Shown here: positions 34,894 to 44,504 of the stretch, piece by piece
How positions within the stretch are numbered: position 1 is the stretch's first letter
Layout of the letters: the number at the start of each line of letters is the position of its first letter
Assembly (NCBI RefSeq): GCF_900110465.1
Contig: NZ_FODV01000012.1
Location: 58,074-122,073 of the forward strand
Direction: 5' to 3'
DNA: 64,000 nucleotides
Source of the DNA: Halogranum amylolyticum
GTDB lineage: Archaea; Halobacteriota; Halobacteria; Halobacteriales; Haloferacaceae
Notes under the pieces: generated by a model
What the model was told of the DNA's origin: nothing
The model's input: the letters and a program-made list of their open reading frames with translations, nothing else
Databases searched by the model: none
Translations under genes and position numbers: made by a program

Positions 34894-34997
34894 AGTCTCT
34901 CCTTGCTAAAAGATAGCCCCTACGAGACGGTCACTCGAGCGCCTCGGCGACGCGGAGACCGGACGCGCCGACGGTGTCGCCACCGTCGCTGCCACGC

Positions 34998-35330
34998 TCA
35001 TCGCAGTTCGGCGTGTTCCGTCGACCGATCGCGGTTCTGCTGTGGCTCGTCGTCCGTCTGTTCGTCGTCTCCCTGCTCGCCGGTCAACTCCTTCCGGAGG
35101 AGGTATCTCGTGAGACGGTACAGGACGTAGCTGAAGACGCCGAACGCCACCAGTTCGATGAGATAGAGTTCGGCCGCCTCGACGAGCGTCACCTGTTCGA
35201 GCACGACGCTCCGGGTCGCCGACAGGACGGCGTAGGCGACGAAGAGTGTCAGCGCCGGCATCGTGACGAGAAGCACGCCGACGACGAGTAGCCACAGTTT
35301 TTCGACGTCGGAACCGGTGTCGGTCGTCAT
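34998..35330 (-). CDS. Small membrane protein
   Basis: This 110-residue protein has two helices (about 12-38 and 51-72) with an acidic, glutamine-rich cytoplasmic tail (EQGDDEQTDDEPQQ). Loop spacing resembles DUF-type phosphate-starvation PsiE-like proteins (LEQVTLVEAAELYLIELVAFGVFSYVLYR split by a helix), but I would not assign that firmly. Confidence 0.65.
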   Translation of the reverse strand: MTTDTGSDVEKLWLLVVGVLLVTMPALTLFVAYAVLSATRSVVLEQVTLVEAAELYLIELVAFGVFSYVLYRLTRYLLRKELTGEQGDDEQTDDEPQQNRDRSTEHAELR

Positions 35331-35547
35331 CTCGCTCCTCCCGGCGGGCCATCTGTCTCACGGGAAACTGGAGGGGGATCCGCCGTCGACTGTCGCTCTC
35401 GGTGGGACTCCATACTCGACTTTGTAGACGATAGCGTATAAATCGTTCTCTCAAATGACGGTTCGAGAGAATCACCTGGGTATTATTGCTGAACCGGGAT
35501 CATACGGCCGGGATAGGGAATATCCTCCCATGGTCAGTTCAGTAATC

Positions 35548-35581
35548 AAAAAAGTCGCGCCCCCCGGTATCGGTACCGATA
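35548..35581 (-). terminator. Palindrome plus T-run after the 35591 gene
   Basis: On the minus strand a perfect 14-bp palindrome TATCGGTACCGATA (35568-35581) begins 10 bases after the stop codon. It is followed by a G run and TTTTTT (35548-35553). Archaeal terminators need the T-run; the palindrome may add to it or be a protein site. Confidence 0.45.
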
Positions 35582-35590
35582 ACCAGAGGC

Positions 35591-35950
35591 CTACGAACGC
35601 TGCTCGTCGTCTGAGTCGCCGACGTTGATCTTCAGACTCTCGCCGCTCTCTTGGTCCTGGTCCTGTTGTTCGCTGCCGAACAGTCGCTGTCGGAGGTTGC
35701 CGGCGAGCGACTCGACCTGGTTACGCACCGTGGCGACCTCCTCCTCGAACTCCTCGACCGAGCGTTCGACGTAGTAGACCCGCTGTAGCGGGATGCGGCG
35801 GACGATATCCTGGCCGTCCTGTTCGTCGGTCTTGAGGATCCAGTGGTCCTGGAAGTACGCGACGTGTTCGTTGTCGACCTGCTTCTCGACGGTCTCCCCG
35901 TCGGGATCTTCGTAGACGATCGTCGCCTGGCCGAGTTCTTCGTCCGTCAT
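35591..35950 (-). CDS. Haloarchaeal conserved cytoplasmic protein
   Basis: This 119-residue acidic protein has an N-terminal beta-rich part (1-60, ATIVYEDPDGETVEKQVDNEHVAYF split by turns), a predicted coiled-coil (about 62-90, VEEFEEEVATVRNQVESLAGN) and a Q/D/E-rich tail. I know no function. It reads toward the palindrome-type terminator. Confidence 0.72.
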   Translation of the reverse strand: MTDEELGQATIVYEDPDGETVEKQVDNEHVAYFQDHWILKTDEQDGQDIVRRIPLQRVYYVERSVEEFEEEVATVRNQVESLAGNLRQRLFGSEQQDQDQESGESLKINVGDSDDEQRS

Positions 35951-36090
35951 AGCGACACCGTCGCCCGCGAGGTAGGTATGTGCTGTGGCCGTCGAGAGTG
36001 CGAGCGGTCACGAGAGTCGAATCGGGCGAGAGTCGCGTCGGTCACGAACGGGCGCAGAAGGAAAGGAGTGAGTTCGGATCGGGCGTGCTC

Positions 36091-37494
36091 CTACAGCGGG
36101 AACAGCGTCGAGAGCACGAGCACCGAGACGAGACCGGTGACCGAGATGATCGTCGTCACGACGGTCCACGTCTGGAGCGTCTCGGCCTGCGTGAGGCCGC
36201 CGATCTCCTTGACGAGCCAGAACCCCGAGTCGGGGTACCACGAGCAGATGTTACCGCCGGCGCCGATCGCCATGACGAGGTACGCCGTGTGGACGTTCAG
36301 TTGCCCGGTCAGCGGTGCCATGATGCCGGCGGCGGTGAGCATCGCGGCCGTCGCCGACCCCTGTGCGATGCGGACGATGGCGGCGATGAGCCACGCGGTG
36401 ACGAGCAGGCCGATGCCGATTCCCTCGAGGCCGTTGGCGAGGTACGACCCGATCCCCGAGGCGGCCAGCAGCGCGCCGAACGCGCCACCCATCGCGGTGA
36501 TGGCGGCGATGTTGCCGCCGCTCTTCAGCGCCTCGGTGAGTTCGCTCTCCCACTCGGAGCGTGCGAGGTCGGTCCACCGGAGGTAGATGAGCGCCGCGGC
36601 GATGGCCGCGACGGTCAGCGCGACGTTCTTGTCGCCGAAGAACGCGACGGCGGGTTCGATAGTCGTGAGTGCGCCCGAGAGCGCAGGGAGCGCCTGCTGC
36701 AGCGGGCCGAGAGCCGTCGACGCCCCGACCAGTGCGACGGCGATGACGATGGGAGCGACCGACTCCAGCACGCCGGGGAGCGCACTCGAGTCGCGCTCGG
36801 CGCGTTCTTCGAGCTCCTCGGTCGTCGTCCCCATCGTATCGCGCAGCGGGATGTCGATGCGGTTGTTGATCCACCGGCCGTAGACGAGTCCCCCCATCGT
36901 CGCTGAGGGAACCGCGACGGCCGCGCCGACGAGCATCGTCGTGCCGAGGTCGGCACCGATCTCGCTGGCGACTGCCAGCGGGCCGGGCGTCGGCGGGACG
37001 AACACGTGAGTCGTCGCCGCACCCGCGCCGACGACGACGATGTAGAGCGCGTAGTTGTCACCGATCCGGGCGCGCATCGACCGCGCCAACGGTGCCAAGA
37101 GGTAGAAGACGCTGTCGAAGAACACCGGGATCGCGAGGACGGTCGAACTCCCCCACAGCGCGACGTCGGAGTTCTCTCGCCCGAGGAGCGACTGGAACGA
37201 GCGGACGACGCGCTGGGCCGCCCCGCTCTCGAGCATCGACTTGCCGATGATGGCGGCCATCAGGATCGGGATCCCGATGCCGGCCATCCCGTTGCCGAAC
37301 GCGGTCGCCGTCTCGGTCGCCGCCTGACTGAACGCGAAGTCGGGGACGAACACGGCGTTAACGAGGCCGACGGAGAACGCCGCGACCGTCAATCCGATGA
37401 ACGCCGGGAGGTCCCAGACGACCAGTAGTAGTACCACCAACGCGAGTCCGACCGCGAACGTCACGAGCGGACTGTGTGCAAATTCAATTGCCAT
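36091..37494 (-). CDS. GntP family gluconate/organic-acid permease
   Basis: This protein of 467 residues from ATG 37494 (477 from 37524) has about 12-14 membrane helices. GntP signatures include GIGIPILMAAIIGKSMLESGAA (early; split here by helix ends), FDSVFYLLAPLARSM, VPPTPGP (about 165-171), and the later SATAAMLTAAGIMAP and SWYPDSGFWLVKE. The family takes up gluconate, lactate-like or related acids with protons. It shares strand and neighbourhood with the P450 but the substrate is not indicated. Confidence 0.93.
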   Translation of the reverse strand: MAIEFAHSPLVTFAVGLALVVLLLVVWDLPAFIGLTVAAFSVGLVNAVFVPDFAFSQAATETATAFGNGMAGIGIPILMAAIIGKSMLESGAAQRVVRSFQSLLGRENSDVALWGSSTVLAIPVFFDSVFYLLAPLARSMRARIGDNYALYIVVVGAGAATTHVFVPPTPGPLAVASEIGADLGTTMLVGAAVAVPSATMGGLVYGRWINNRIDIPLRDTMGTTTEELEERAERDSSALPGVLESVAPIVIAVALVGASTALGPLQQALPALSGALTTIEPAVAFFGDKNVALTVAAIAAALIYLRWTDLARSEWESELTEALKSGGNIAAITAMGGAFGALLAASGIGSYLANGLEGIGIGLLVTAWLIAAIVRIAQGSATAAMLTAAGIMAPLTGQLNVHTAYLVMAIGAGGNICSWYPDSGFWLVKEIGGLTQAETLQTWTVVTTIISVTGLVSVLVLSTLFPL

Positions 37495-37730
37495 GTGTGC
37501 CGCGTTCGCATTTCTGTACTCCATTGAAAATAATTTCTAACGACAATGGATAACATAAACGTCCGGGATATAGAATAAACGATTACCGTACTATTTCAAC
37601 AATCATTATGGAGTCGATGGTCTGTGCTCTCGTCGACGACGACGGGGAAGAGAGACGACCGGCAGTGAGTCCGGAGACGGAGAGGAGAGTCGGAAGAACA
37701 GACGGGGAGACGGTCGGCGACGGTGTCCAG

Positions 37731-39074
37731 TCAGCGACGGGAGACGGTCGTCAGTACGTCGTCTTTCGGCCGGGCAGTCACGGCCGCCGAGAGGTTCAGC
37801 TGCGTGTCTGGCGTGAGTTCGAGGTGGAACCGCTGGTAGATGGTCGCCAACAGGAGGCGCGCTTCGAGCATGGCGAAGCGGTCGCCGATACAGCGCCGCG
37901 GCCCCGCCGCGAAGGGGAAGTACGCCAGTTTCGGTAGCGACTTTTCGAATTCCGGGGTCCAGCGGGTCGGTTTGAACGCCAGCGGGTCGTCGTACCACCG
38001 CGAGTCGCGGTGGACGACCCACTGGTGCATCCGAACCGTCGCGCCCGTGGGGATCTCGTAGCCGCCGACGACGTCCGGTTTGACCGGTTCGCGGACGATG
38101 CCGGGAACGGGCGGGTAGAGACGCATCGACTCCTTGACCACCTGTTCGGTGTAGGTCAGTTCCGAGAGATCGGCCATCGTCGGCGTCTCGCCGTCGAGCA
38201 CCTCGTCGAGTTCCGCGACGAGTCGTCGCTCGGCCTCGGGGTGGCGGGCGAGCGCGTAGGCCGTGAACGTCAGCGAGAGGGCGGTCGTCTCGTGACCGGC
38301 GAGTAGCAGCGTCACTACCTCGTCGCGGATCTGTTCGGTCGAGAGCCCTTCGCCCTCCTCGTCGGTCACGTTCAACAGCATCGAGATCACGTCGCGCTCG
38401 CCGGGGTCGTCGCGACGGTGTTCGATCATTTCGTAGACGACGCGATCGAGTCGATCGCGGGCGCGTCGGATCCGCCGCCGCGAAGGCGTGGGAACCCCCT
38501 CCGGGAGGACGTAGTTCGAGAGGTTGTCGGACGCCTGCATGAACTCCTCCAGCGCGAGCGCCACGTCGTCGACGTACCCTTCGATGTCGACGCCGAACAG
38601 TGCCCGAGCGACGATGTGGAGCGTCACCTCCATCATATCCTCGTGGAACGGGCGCGTCTCGCCGTCGGCCCACGTCGACAGCAGGTCCTCGATACAGTCG
38701 GTCATCATCCCGGCGTACTCCTGGATGCGGTCCGGGCCGAACGCGGGTTGGATGAGGTGGCGGTTGCGACGCCAGATCGCCCCCTCGCTGTTCAGGATGC
38801 CGTTGCCGGTGATGGGAGAGAGCGTCCGCTGGAACGCATCACCCTTGATGTAGTTCTGGTTGTTCTGAACGAGGACGTGCTCGATGTGTTCGGGGTGGTT
38901 CAACTGGTAGACCGGTCCGTCGATCTCGGTCCATCCGACGACGTCGCCGTACTCTCGGGCGTTCTTCGTCATGAACTCGAAGGGGCGACGCACGAACGCG
39001 AGATAGTTGCCGACGACCGGGAGACCGTCCGGGCCGGGTGGCATCTCCGCTGCGGTGGGCGTGTCGCTACTCAT
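37731..39074 (-). CDS. Cytochrome P450
   Basis: This 447-residue soluble P450 has the I-helix oxygen motif AGHETTA (about 251-257), the K-helix KESMR (ExxR), and the heme loop FAAGPRRCIGDRF with the thiolate Cys at about 395. The proline-rich N-terminus PPGPDGLPVVGN is standard. The substrate is unknown; no ferredoxin or reductase gene lies beside it. A Bat-type regulator is divergent from it at 39230, so it may control this gene. Confidence 0.96.
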   Translation of the reverse strand: MSSDTPTAAEMPPGPDGLPVVGNYLAFVRRPFEFMTKNAREYGDVVGWTEIDGPVYQLNHPEHIEHVLVQNNQNYIKGDAFQRTLSPITGNGILNSEGAIWRRNRHLIQPAFGPDRIQEYAGMMTDCIEDLLSTWADGETRPFHEDMMEVTLHIVARALFGVDIEGYVDDVALALEEFMQASDNLSNYVLPEGVPTPSRRRIRRARDRLDRVVYEMIEHRRDDPGERDVISMLLNVTDEEGEGLSTEQIRDEVVTLLLAGHETTALSLTFTAYALARHPEAERRLVAELDEVLDGETPTMADLSELTYTEQVVKESMRLYPPVPGIVREPVKPDVVGGYEIPTGATVRMHQWVVHRDSRWYDDPLAFKPTRWTPEFEKSLPKLAYFPFAAGPRRCIGDRFAMLEARLLLATIYQRFHLELTPDTQLNLSAAVTARPKDDVLTTVSRR

Positions 39075-39229
39075 CGACTCTCGCTTCGGCCCCGACGCCC
39101 CTCTAGCTGGTTGCGAGCATCCTAGGTGTATTCAAGTAGCGTCGGCGACGACGTTCGGGACGGACCGGCCACGAGACGGGGACGACCGAGCGGTCGAACC
39201 GTCGGTCGGCCGAACACGGGAGACTACCG

Positions 39230-39913
39230 ATGCGCTATGCGACAGTGACGCTCCGCTGGACCGACGGACAGCTCCACCCGGTCGACGACGTCTTCGCGCG
39301 GGAAGACGCGATCGCGGTCGAGGCGATCCACTACGTGAGTCCCGGTCCCACGGGACAGTACGTCGAACTGCTCGAACTGCGCGGCGACCTCGATCGAGCG
39401 GCGACAGTGCTCGAGGCCGCATCGGACGTACTCGCCTTCGACATCACGGGGTCCGAGGGCCGCGGCGTCGCGTACGTCCAGTGTCGGACCGCCGGACTGG
39501 TGAGCGACCTGCTCGCGACGCTCCACGACCACGAGATCGTCGTCGACTGGCCCGTCCACTACCGAGAGGACGCCACGGCGCGCGGTCTCCGGCTGACGGT
39601 GCTCGGAACCGACCGGGCGATCCAGCAGGCGGTGGCCGACCTCCCGCCGACGCTCGATCTCACCCTCGACCGGATCGGCGAGTACGAACCGGAGACGGGA
39701 CGGCTCTCGGGACTCCTCACCGACCGCCAACTCGAGGTACTCGACGTCGCGGTCCGGGCGGGCTACTACGAGATCCCTCGCCGGACGACCCACCGCGAAC
39801 TCGCGGCGGAACTCGATCTCGCGACCGGGACGGTCAGCGAACATCTCCAACGGATCGAGTCGAAACTGGTTTCGGCGCATCTCGGTGGTCGAACGCCGAC
39901 CCCACACGACTGA
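39230..39913 (+). CDS. HTH_10 transcription regulator
   Basis: This 227-residue protein has an N-terminal BAT-type sensor region (1-165) and a C-terminal HTH_10 domain (about 168-222): LTDRQLEVLDVAVRAGYYEIPR, then ELAAELDLATGTVSEHLQRIE. It is divergent from the P450 (155 bases between starts) and upstream of the MFS gene, so either may be its target. Confidence 0.9.
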   Translation: MRYATVTLRWTDGQLHPVDDVFAREDAIAVEAIHYVSPGPTGQYVELLELRGDLDRAATVLEAASDVLAFDITGSEGRGVAYVQCRTAGLVSDLLATLHDHEIVVDWPVHYREDATARGLRLTVLGTDRAIQQAVADLPPTLDLTLDRIGEYEPETGRLSGLLTDRQLEVLDVAVRAGYYEIPRRTTHRELAAELDLATGTVSEHLQRIESKLVSAHLGGRTPTPHD

Positions 39914-40198
39914 GTCGCAGAAATAGTTGTACAAGTTCTCTTCGTCTACGCGTCAGACCGGTTTGTAAATACAGCGAGCAACCCCATTTTCTCTTCGTTT
40001 TTCTACTTTCGATGGTTAATATTGTGAAAACACGGGAGTGAGCACTTCAATTCGCCTTATTTATTTTGAATACAATCAGAACTATAAATGAGATGGGTGT
40101 TTACTATTGCTAGTTGTTTAAGTAGTTACGTCGATCGTCTCCGGAGAGATCTCGTTCGCGATCGAAATCCACTGATACTACCCCTCCGTAGGGAGACC

Positions 40199-41377
40199 GT
40201 GACCAGAGTGTCGGCGACGAGCGAGCGACTGTTCGCTGGCTATCCCGGACGGATGCTGGCGACTCTCTCGCTGTCGTGGGGGGTGCTCCAACTGGGACGG
40301 AACCTCCTGTCGCCGTTGCTGCCGACGATAATCGCCGATCTCGGCATCACGGACGCGACCGCAGGCGTCGCGCTGGCGGTGTTTCAGGGCGTCTACGCGC
40401 TCACGCAGTATCCCGGCGGCGAGTTCTCCGACCGCTGGACGCGCGCGACGCTCATCGTCCCCGGCCTCGTCGTCCTGGTACTCGGGTTCGCGACGTTCGG
40501 CCTCGTGGGCGGTCTGGCGGGGTTCCTCGTCGCCGCCGCCGTCACCGGCCTCGGGAAGGGGTTGTTCGCCATCCCCTCGCGTGCGCTCCTCTCGGATCTC
40601 TACGTCGAGCGCCGCGGCCGCGCGCTGGGACTGTACGCCGCCGGAACCGACTTCGGCGGGCTGCTCGCGTCGGGGGTCGCTATCCTCACGCTCACCTACG
40701 CGACGTGGCGCACGCCGTTCGTCCCGGTGGCGCTCGTCCTCGCCGGACTCGCCGTCCTCTTCGCCCACTGGTCGACGGAAGGGTACGCCGTCGGCACGCC
40801 GTCGCTCGACGTAGGCGGGACCGTCGGCCGCCTCGTCGCTACCCCCGCCCAGCGGCGGACGCTCGTCGCCTTCGCGCTGTTCTACTTCATGGTCGGCGGG
40901 TTCGTCAACTTCTTCCCGACGTTCCTCATCGAGACCAAGGGGTTCTCCCATCGACTCGCCAGCGCGGCGTTCGCCATCGTCTTCGCCGTCGGCATCGCCG
41001 TCAAGCCGGTCGCGGGAAGTGTGAGCGACCGGTTCGGGCGCGAGTCGATCGCCGTCAGCGGTCTCCTCGTCGCGGCCGTCTCTCTCGGCGTCCTCGCCGT
41101 CACTGACGTCCGGCTTCTCGTCTACGGTAGCATCCTCGTCCTCGCGTTGGGCTACAAGATGGAGTTCCCGCTGGCCGACACCATCGTCCTCGACAACGCC
41201 CCCGACGGCGACATGGGCGCGGACCTCGGCGCAGCACGCGCGCTCTTCCTCGGGGCGAACGCGCTGGGACCGGCGTACGTCGGTATCGTCGCCACCTACG
41301 CCGATTACGTCGCCGCGTTCGCCGGGCTCGCCGCCTGCCTGCTCGTCGCTGCTGGACTGCTCTACTGGGAGCGGTGA
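40199..41377 (+). CDS. Major facilitator superfamily transporter
   Basis: This 12-helix MFS protein of 392 residues is read from GTG 40199, which places about 18 residues before the first helix. The motif A-like loop GGEFSDRWTRATLI between helices 2 and 3 and its second-half copy GSVSDRFGRESIAV are present. A longer frame starts at ATG 40088, about 26-35 bases after a TATA-like TTATTTATTTT; this could be a genuine leaderless start, but its extra 37 residues look unlike an MFS N-terminus. Substrate unknown. Confidence 0.9.
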   Translation: MTRVSATSERLFAGYPGRMLATLSLSWGVLQLGRNLLSPLLPTIIADLGITDATAGVALAVFQGVYALTQYPGGEFSDRWTRATLIVPGLVVLVLGFATFGLVGGLAGFLVAAAVTGLGKGLFAIPSRALLSDLYVERRGRALGLYAAGTDFGGLLASGVAILTLTYATWRTPFVPVALVLAGLAVLFAHWSTEGYAVGTPSLDVGGTVGRLVATPAQRRTLVAFALFYFMVGGFVNFFPTFLIETKGFSHRLASAAFAIVFAVGIAVKPVAGSVSDRFGRESIAVSGLLVAAVSLGVLAVTDVRLLVYGSILVLALGYKMEFPLADTIVLDNAPDGDMGADLGAARALFLGANALGPAYVGIVATYADYVAAFAGLAACLLVAAGLLYWER

Positions 41378-42113
41378 GTGTGCTCGGCGTCGAAAACGGA
41401 GAGCGACCGGTCGGCGTGTGAGAGAGGATGCCTCTGTGCTGTCGTCGCGTTCGTCGCGTGCCCGTGATAGCTGTTGGCCGTGCCCGTCGCGACGGTGGCG
41501 GCGGTCGAACCTGCCCAGCTCGGTAGTTCGGCTCTGCAGGACGGACGCTCGGATCGACGTCGCCGGGCGTTACATCGATACGTGTGTAAACTCTTGGAGG
41601 GGAATTGGTGTCCTCTCAAATCAAACTAAAGTATGTGGAAATTCGAGAGGAGTGGACGACTTCGGATCGACCGTCCGATCGATTGCACGGTCAGGGTTGA
41701 AGGCAGGCTCTAGCTCGTGATTCGGGGTCGACTAGCCGTGCAAGAGGAGCCTCTCTTGCCGCGGTCGACGAACGGCCGTTCTGCGGACGAAAAGTTGAGA
41801 AACAAAGGTTACGTCTCGATCGGGTTCGGGGTCGGTGCGATAGAGCGTGTTCCGACGGAATCGAGCGTTCGAGCCCCCTATAAGGCCGTAATCGTTCGAC
41901 ACGACGCCGACCGAGCGGGCCTGGCTGAAGGCGTCAGCGCTTGACGAACGTCGAATGTTGAGGTCTTCGCTCGCGCTGCCGAGAGTATCTAACTACTTTT
42001 ATACGCACAGCAGCGAAGAAACGTTCTCGACGGGTGCGTTGCCGCCGGTTCTGCTCCGCGTTCGGCGTCGGTGTTACCAAAATACTTATTTGTAATTTAA
42101 CAGTTCTCTCGCC
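41378..42113. other. Gene-poor interval
   Basis: About 735 bases hold no convincing gene on either strand. Short frames at 41418-41720 and 41717-41944 (plus) have no recognisable domains and unlike-neighbour composition. A hairpin GCAAGAG-GAGCCT-CTCTTGC lies at 41740-41759, and AT-rich segments around 41590-41650 and 41985-42110 differ from the surroundings. The last part carries the promoter of the 42114 gene (TATA-like ACTTATTTG near 42081). It may be a decayed insertion or an undiscovered RNA region. Confidence 0.5.
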
Positions 42114-44504
42114 ATGGACCGAGATCCCACCCGACGGGCGTTGCTCGGAGCCGTTCTCGGTGCCGGACTCGGTGGTGCGGCGCTTTCACCTGCGTCCGGG
42201 TATCTCGACACGTTCGCTCCGCTCAGCGGCCGGGCGTGGGCGGGGGCGAGACAGACTGTCCCAGACACCGTCGATAGCCCACACGGAAGTGCGACAGTCA
42301 CCTACGACGACTACCACGTCCCGCACGTGGAGGCGACGAATGAGGAAGCCGCATACTTCGCGGTCGGGTACGTCCACGCGGCCGACCGACTGTTCGAGAT
42401 GGATCTCGTCCGGCGACTGATGGACGGACGGCTCGCGGCCGCCGTGGGCGAGCGAGCGCTCGACTCCGACCGGTTCCACGCGAAGATGGACTTCCGCGGC
42501 GCCGCCGAGGCGTCGGCCGAAGCGTTGTCCGGGACGCGTGCCGAGGCGCTCACAGAAGCCTATGCCGACGGTGTCAACGCCTACGTCGAGACGGGACCCG
42601 AACCACTGGAGTTCGGACTGCTCGGATACGAGGCGACCGAGTGGACCGTCGTCGACACGCTGCTCGTCAGCACGCAGATCTCGTGGGGGTTGACCGGGAG
42701 TTTCACGACGCTCAAGCGAGCGGTACTCCGACAGAAGCTAGACGAGGAGACCTACCGGCGGTTGTACGAGATACCTTTCGACCACGGTGCACCGATCGTC
42801 CGCGAGTCGACGACGGGCACGGTCGAGGGGGTCGATGGCTTCGAACGCACCGACCGGACCGACGCGCTTCGAGACGTCGATTCGGAGTTCGTCGACTGGT
42901 TGGCGACGTTCGAACCGCCGCCGCTGTGGGGGTCGAACCACTGGGCGGTCGCGGGTGAGCACACCGACAGCGGGTCGCCCATCCTCGCCTACGACCCGCA
43001 TCTGACGCTGATGGCCCCGCCCGTCTGGTACGAACAGCACGTCACGGTCGGCGACGTCGACGTCCGCGGTGCGACGTTTCCCGGCGTCCCGTTCGCCATC
43101 GTCGGCGAGAACGCTCACCGCGCGTGGGGGTTCACCAACACCGGCGCGGACGTCGTCGACTTCTACACCTACGAGACCGACGGCGACCGATACCGGTATC
43201 GCGGCGAGTGGCGCGAGTTCGAGACCGAGACCCGGACGATCGAGGTCGCAGACGGCGAGAACCGGGACGTCGAGGTGCGCAAGACGGTCCACGGGGCCTA
43301 CCTCGACAGGGAGGTGAACGGCGAGACCCGCCACGTCGGCGTCTCGTGGACCGGGATGAGCGGGACGCGCGAGGCCGAGGCCATCTACGAGTTCGGTCGG
43401 TCGACCGGCGTCGACGACTACCGCGAGGCGTTGCGGAAGATGGACGTTCCGACGCAGAACGCGCTTTACGTCGACGACGAGCACGTCGACTACAAGGTCA
43501 GCGGCCGGATCCCGGTACGCCGTGTCGACGGGAAGATCGTCCGCGGCGACCGCGTGTTCGACGGGTCGGCCGGCGAAGCCGAGTGGGAGGGGTTCGTCCC
43601 GTTCGGTCAGAGCAGTTGGGAGGGGTTCGTCCCGTTCGAAGAGAAACCGGGCATCGTCGATCCGGGATACGTCGGGACGGCGAACCAGCGGCCGGCCGAC
43701 GACCCGACGTACCCGATCGGCCAGCACTACGCCTCGGGGTTCCGCGGTATCCGCATCTACGAGCGACTGGACGAACGCGTCGAGAGTGGACGGCCGGTCG
43801 ACCGCGAGTTCATGCAGTCCGTCCAGCGCGACACGCTGGACGTCAGAGCACGCATGCTCGTCCCGGCCATCCTCGACGTTCGCGACCGGTTGTCCGACGC
43901 GGTAGAGCCGTGGGTCGACGCACTTGCCGACTGGGACTACCGGATGGACCGCGACTCCGAGGCAGCACTCGCCTTCCGCTGGTTCTACGAGTACTTCCGC
44001 GAAGCGGCGTGGCAGGAGGATTTCGAGGCGATTGGGTTAGACAAAGCGTGGTGGCCCCAGGAGTGGATACTCGTCACCCTGCCGCCGGACCACGAGTTCT
44101 TCGGCGGTGACCGCGCCGCTGTCGTCGCCGACGCGATGGAGCGAGCGGTCACGAGGATCGACGAGGAGGGATGGGCGGTCTACGGTGATTACCATCGGAC
44201 GACCATCGACCACCAGTTCGGCGGCCAACTGTCGGCGCTGAACTATCCGCAGTACCCCACGGACGGGACGGCGTTCACCGTGTTCAACGTCCACGACGAT
44301 GCGAGTCACGGTAGCAGTTGGCGACAGGTCTCGCCGATGGCTGGCGACTCCGTCTCGGTCATCCCCGGCGGACAGGACGGGTCGTACTTCTCCGAGCACT
44401 ACCACGACCAACTTCGGCTGTGGGCCGACGGCGAGTACAAGCCGATGTCGTTCACCGTGCCGGCGGACGGCGAGACCATCGACTTTCGAGGTGGGGACGA
44501 ATGA
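42114..44504 (+). CDS. Tat-exported penicillin acylase-family (Ntn) amidohydrolase
   Basis: This 796-residue proenzyme of the penicillin G/cephalosporin/AHL acylase family should mature by self-cleavage before Ser274 in LWGSNHWAVAG, producing alpha and beta subunits. A twin-arginine signal (PTRRALLGAVLGAG) precedes it. Later conserved segments include the DPHL motif (AYDPHLTLMAPPVWYE, about 292-307) and GFTNTGADVVDFY. Substrate could be an N-acyl amide such as an acyl-homoserine lactone or an acyl amino acid. An 11-residue in-frame duplication, WEGFVPFGQSS, is present near residue 490-512. Confidence 0.93.
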   Translation: MDRDPTRRALLGAVLGAGLGGAALSPASGYLDTFAPLSGRAWAGARQTVPDTVDSPHGSATVTYDDYHVPHVEATNEEAAYFAVGYVHAADRLFEMDLVRRLMDGRLAAAVGERALDSDRFHAKMDFRGAAEASAEALSGTRAEALTEAYADGVNAYVETGPEPLEFGLLGYEATEWTVVDTLLVSTQISWGLTGSFTTLKRAVLRQKLDEETYRRLYEIPFDHGAPIVRESTTGTVEGVDGFERTDRTDALRDVDSEFVDWLATFEPPPLWGSNHWAVAGEHTDSGSPILAYDPHLTLMAPPVWYEQHVTVGDVDVRGATFPGVPFAIVGENAHRAWGFTNTGADVVDFYTYETDGDRYRYRGEWREFETETRTIEVADGENRDVEVRKTVHGAYLDREVNGETRHVGVSWTGMSGTREAEAIYEFGRSTGVDDYREALRKMDVPTQNALYVDDEHVDYKVSGRIPVRRVDGKIVRGDRVFDGSAGEAEWEGFVPFGQSSWEGFVPFEEKPGIVDPGYVGTANQRPADDPTYPIGQHYASGFRGIRIYERLDERVESGRPVDREFMQSVQRDTLDVRARMLVPAILDVRDRLSDAVEPWVDALADWDYRMDRDSEAALAFRWFYEYFREAAWQEDFEAIGLDKAWWPQEWILVTLPPDHEFFGGDRAAVVADAMERAVTRIDEEGWAVYGDYHRTTIDHQFGGQLSALNYPQYPTDGTAFTVFNVHDDASHGSSWRQVSPMAGDSVSVIPGGQDGSYFSEHYHDQLRLWADGEYKPMSFTVPADGETIDFRGGDE
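43584..43638 (+). repeat. In-frame 22-bp direct repeat inside the acylase gene
   Basis: Two identical 22-base copies (43584-43605 and 43617-43638) lie 33 bases apart, so the protein has WEGFVPF twice, 11 residues apart. Frame is kept. Confidence 0.85.

Larger units (their letters stand above)
33340..34905 (-). mobile_element. IS1341-type (IS200/IS605 family) element, tnpB only
   Basis: The limits are approximate. One side is set by the hairpin at 33356-33371 just past the tnpB stop, the other by the hairpin at 34876-34893. There is no tnpA, so the element would depend on a transposase supplied elsewhere. The AT-richer stretch 34700-34850 differs in base composition from the surroundings. Confidence 0.6.

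Noticed and set aside
41850..41900. tRNA-like T-loop sequence (GTTCGAGCC)
   Set aside because: No matching acceptor, D or anticodon stem can be built around it.
41717..41944. 75-residue open frame in the gene-poor interval
   Set aside because: It has no recognised domain, no promoter-like element at a suitable distance and atypical composition.
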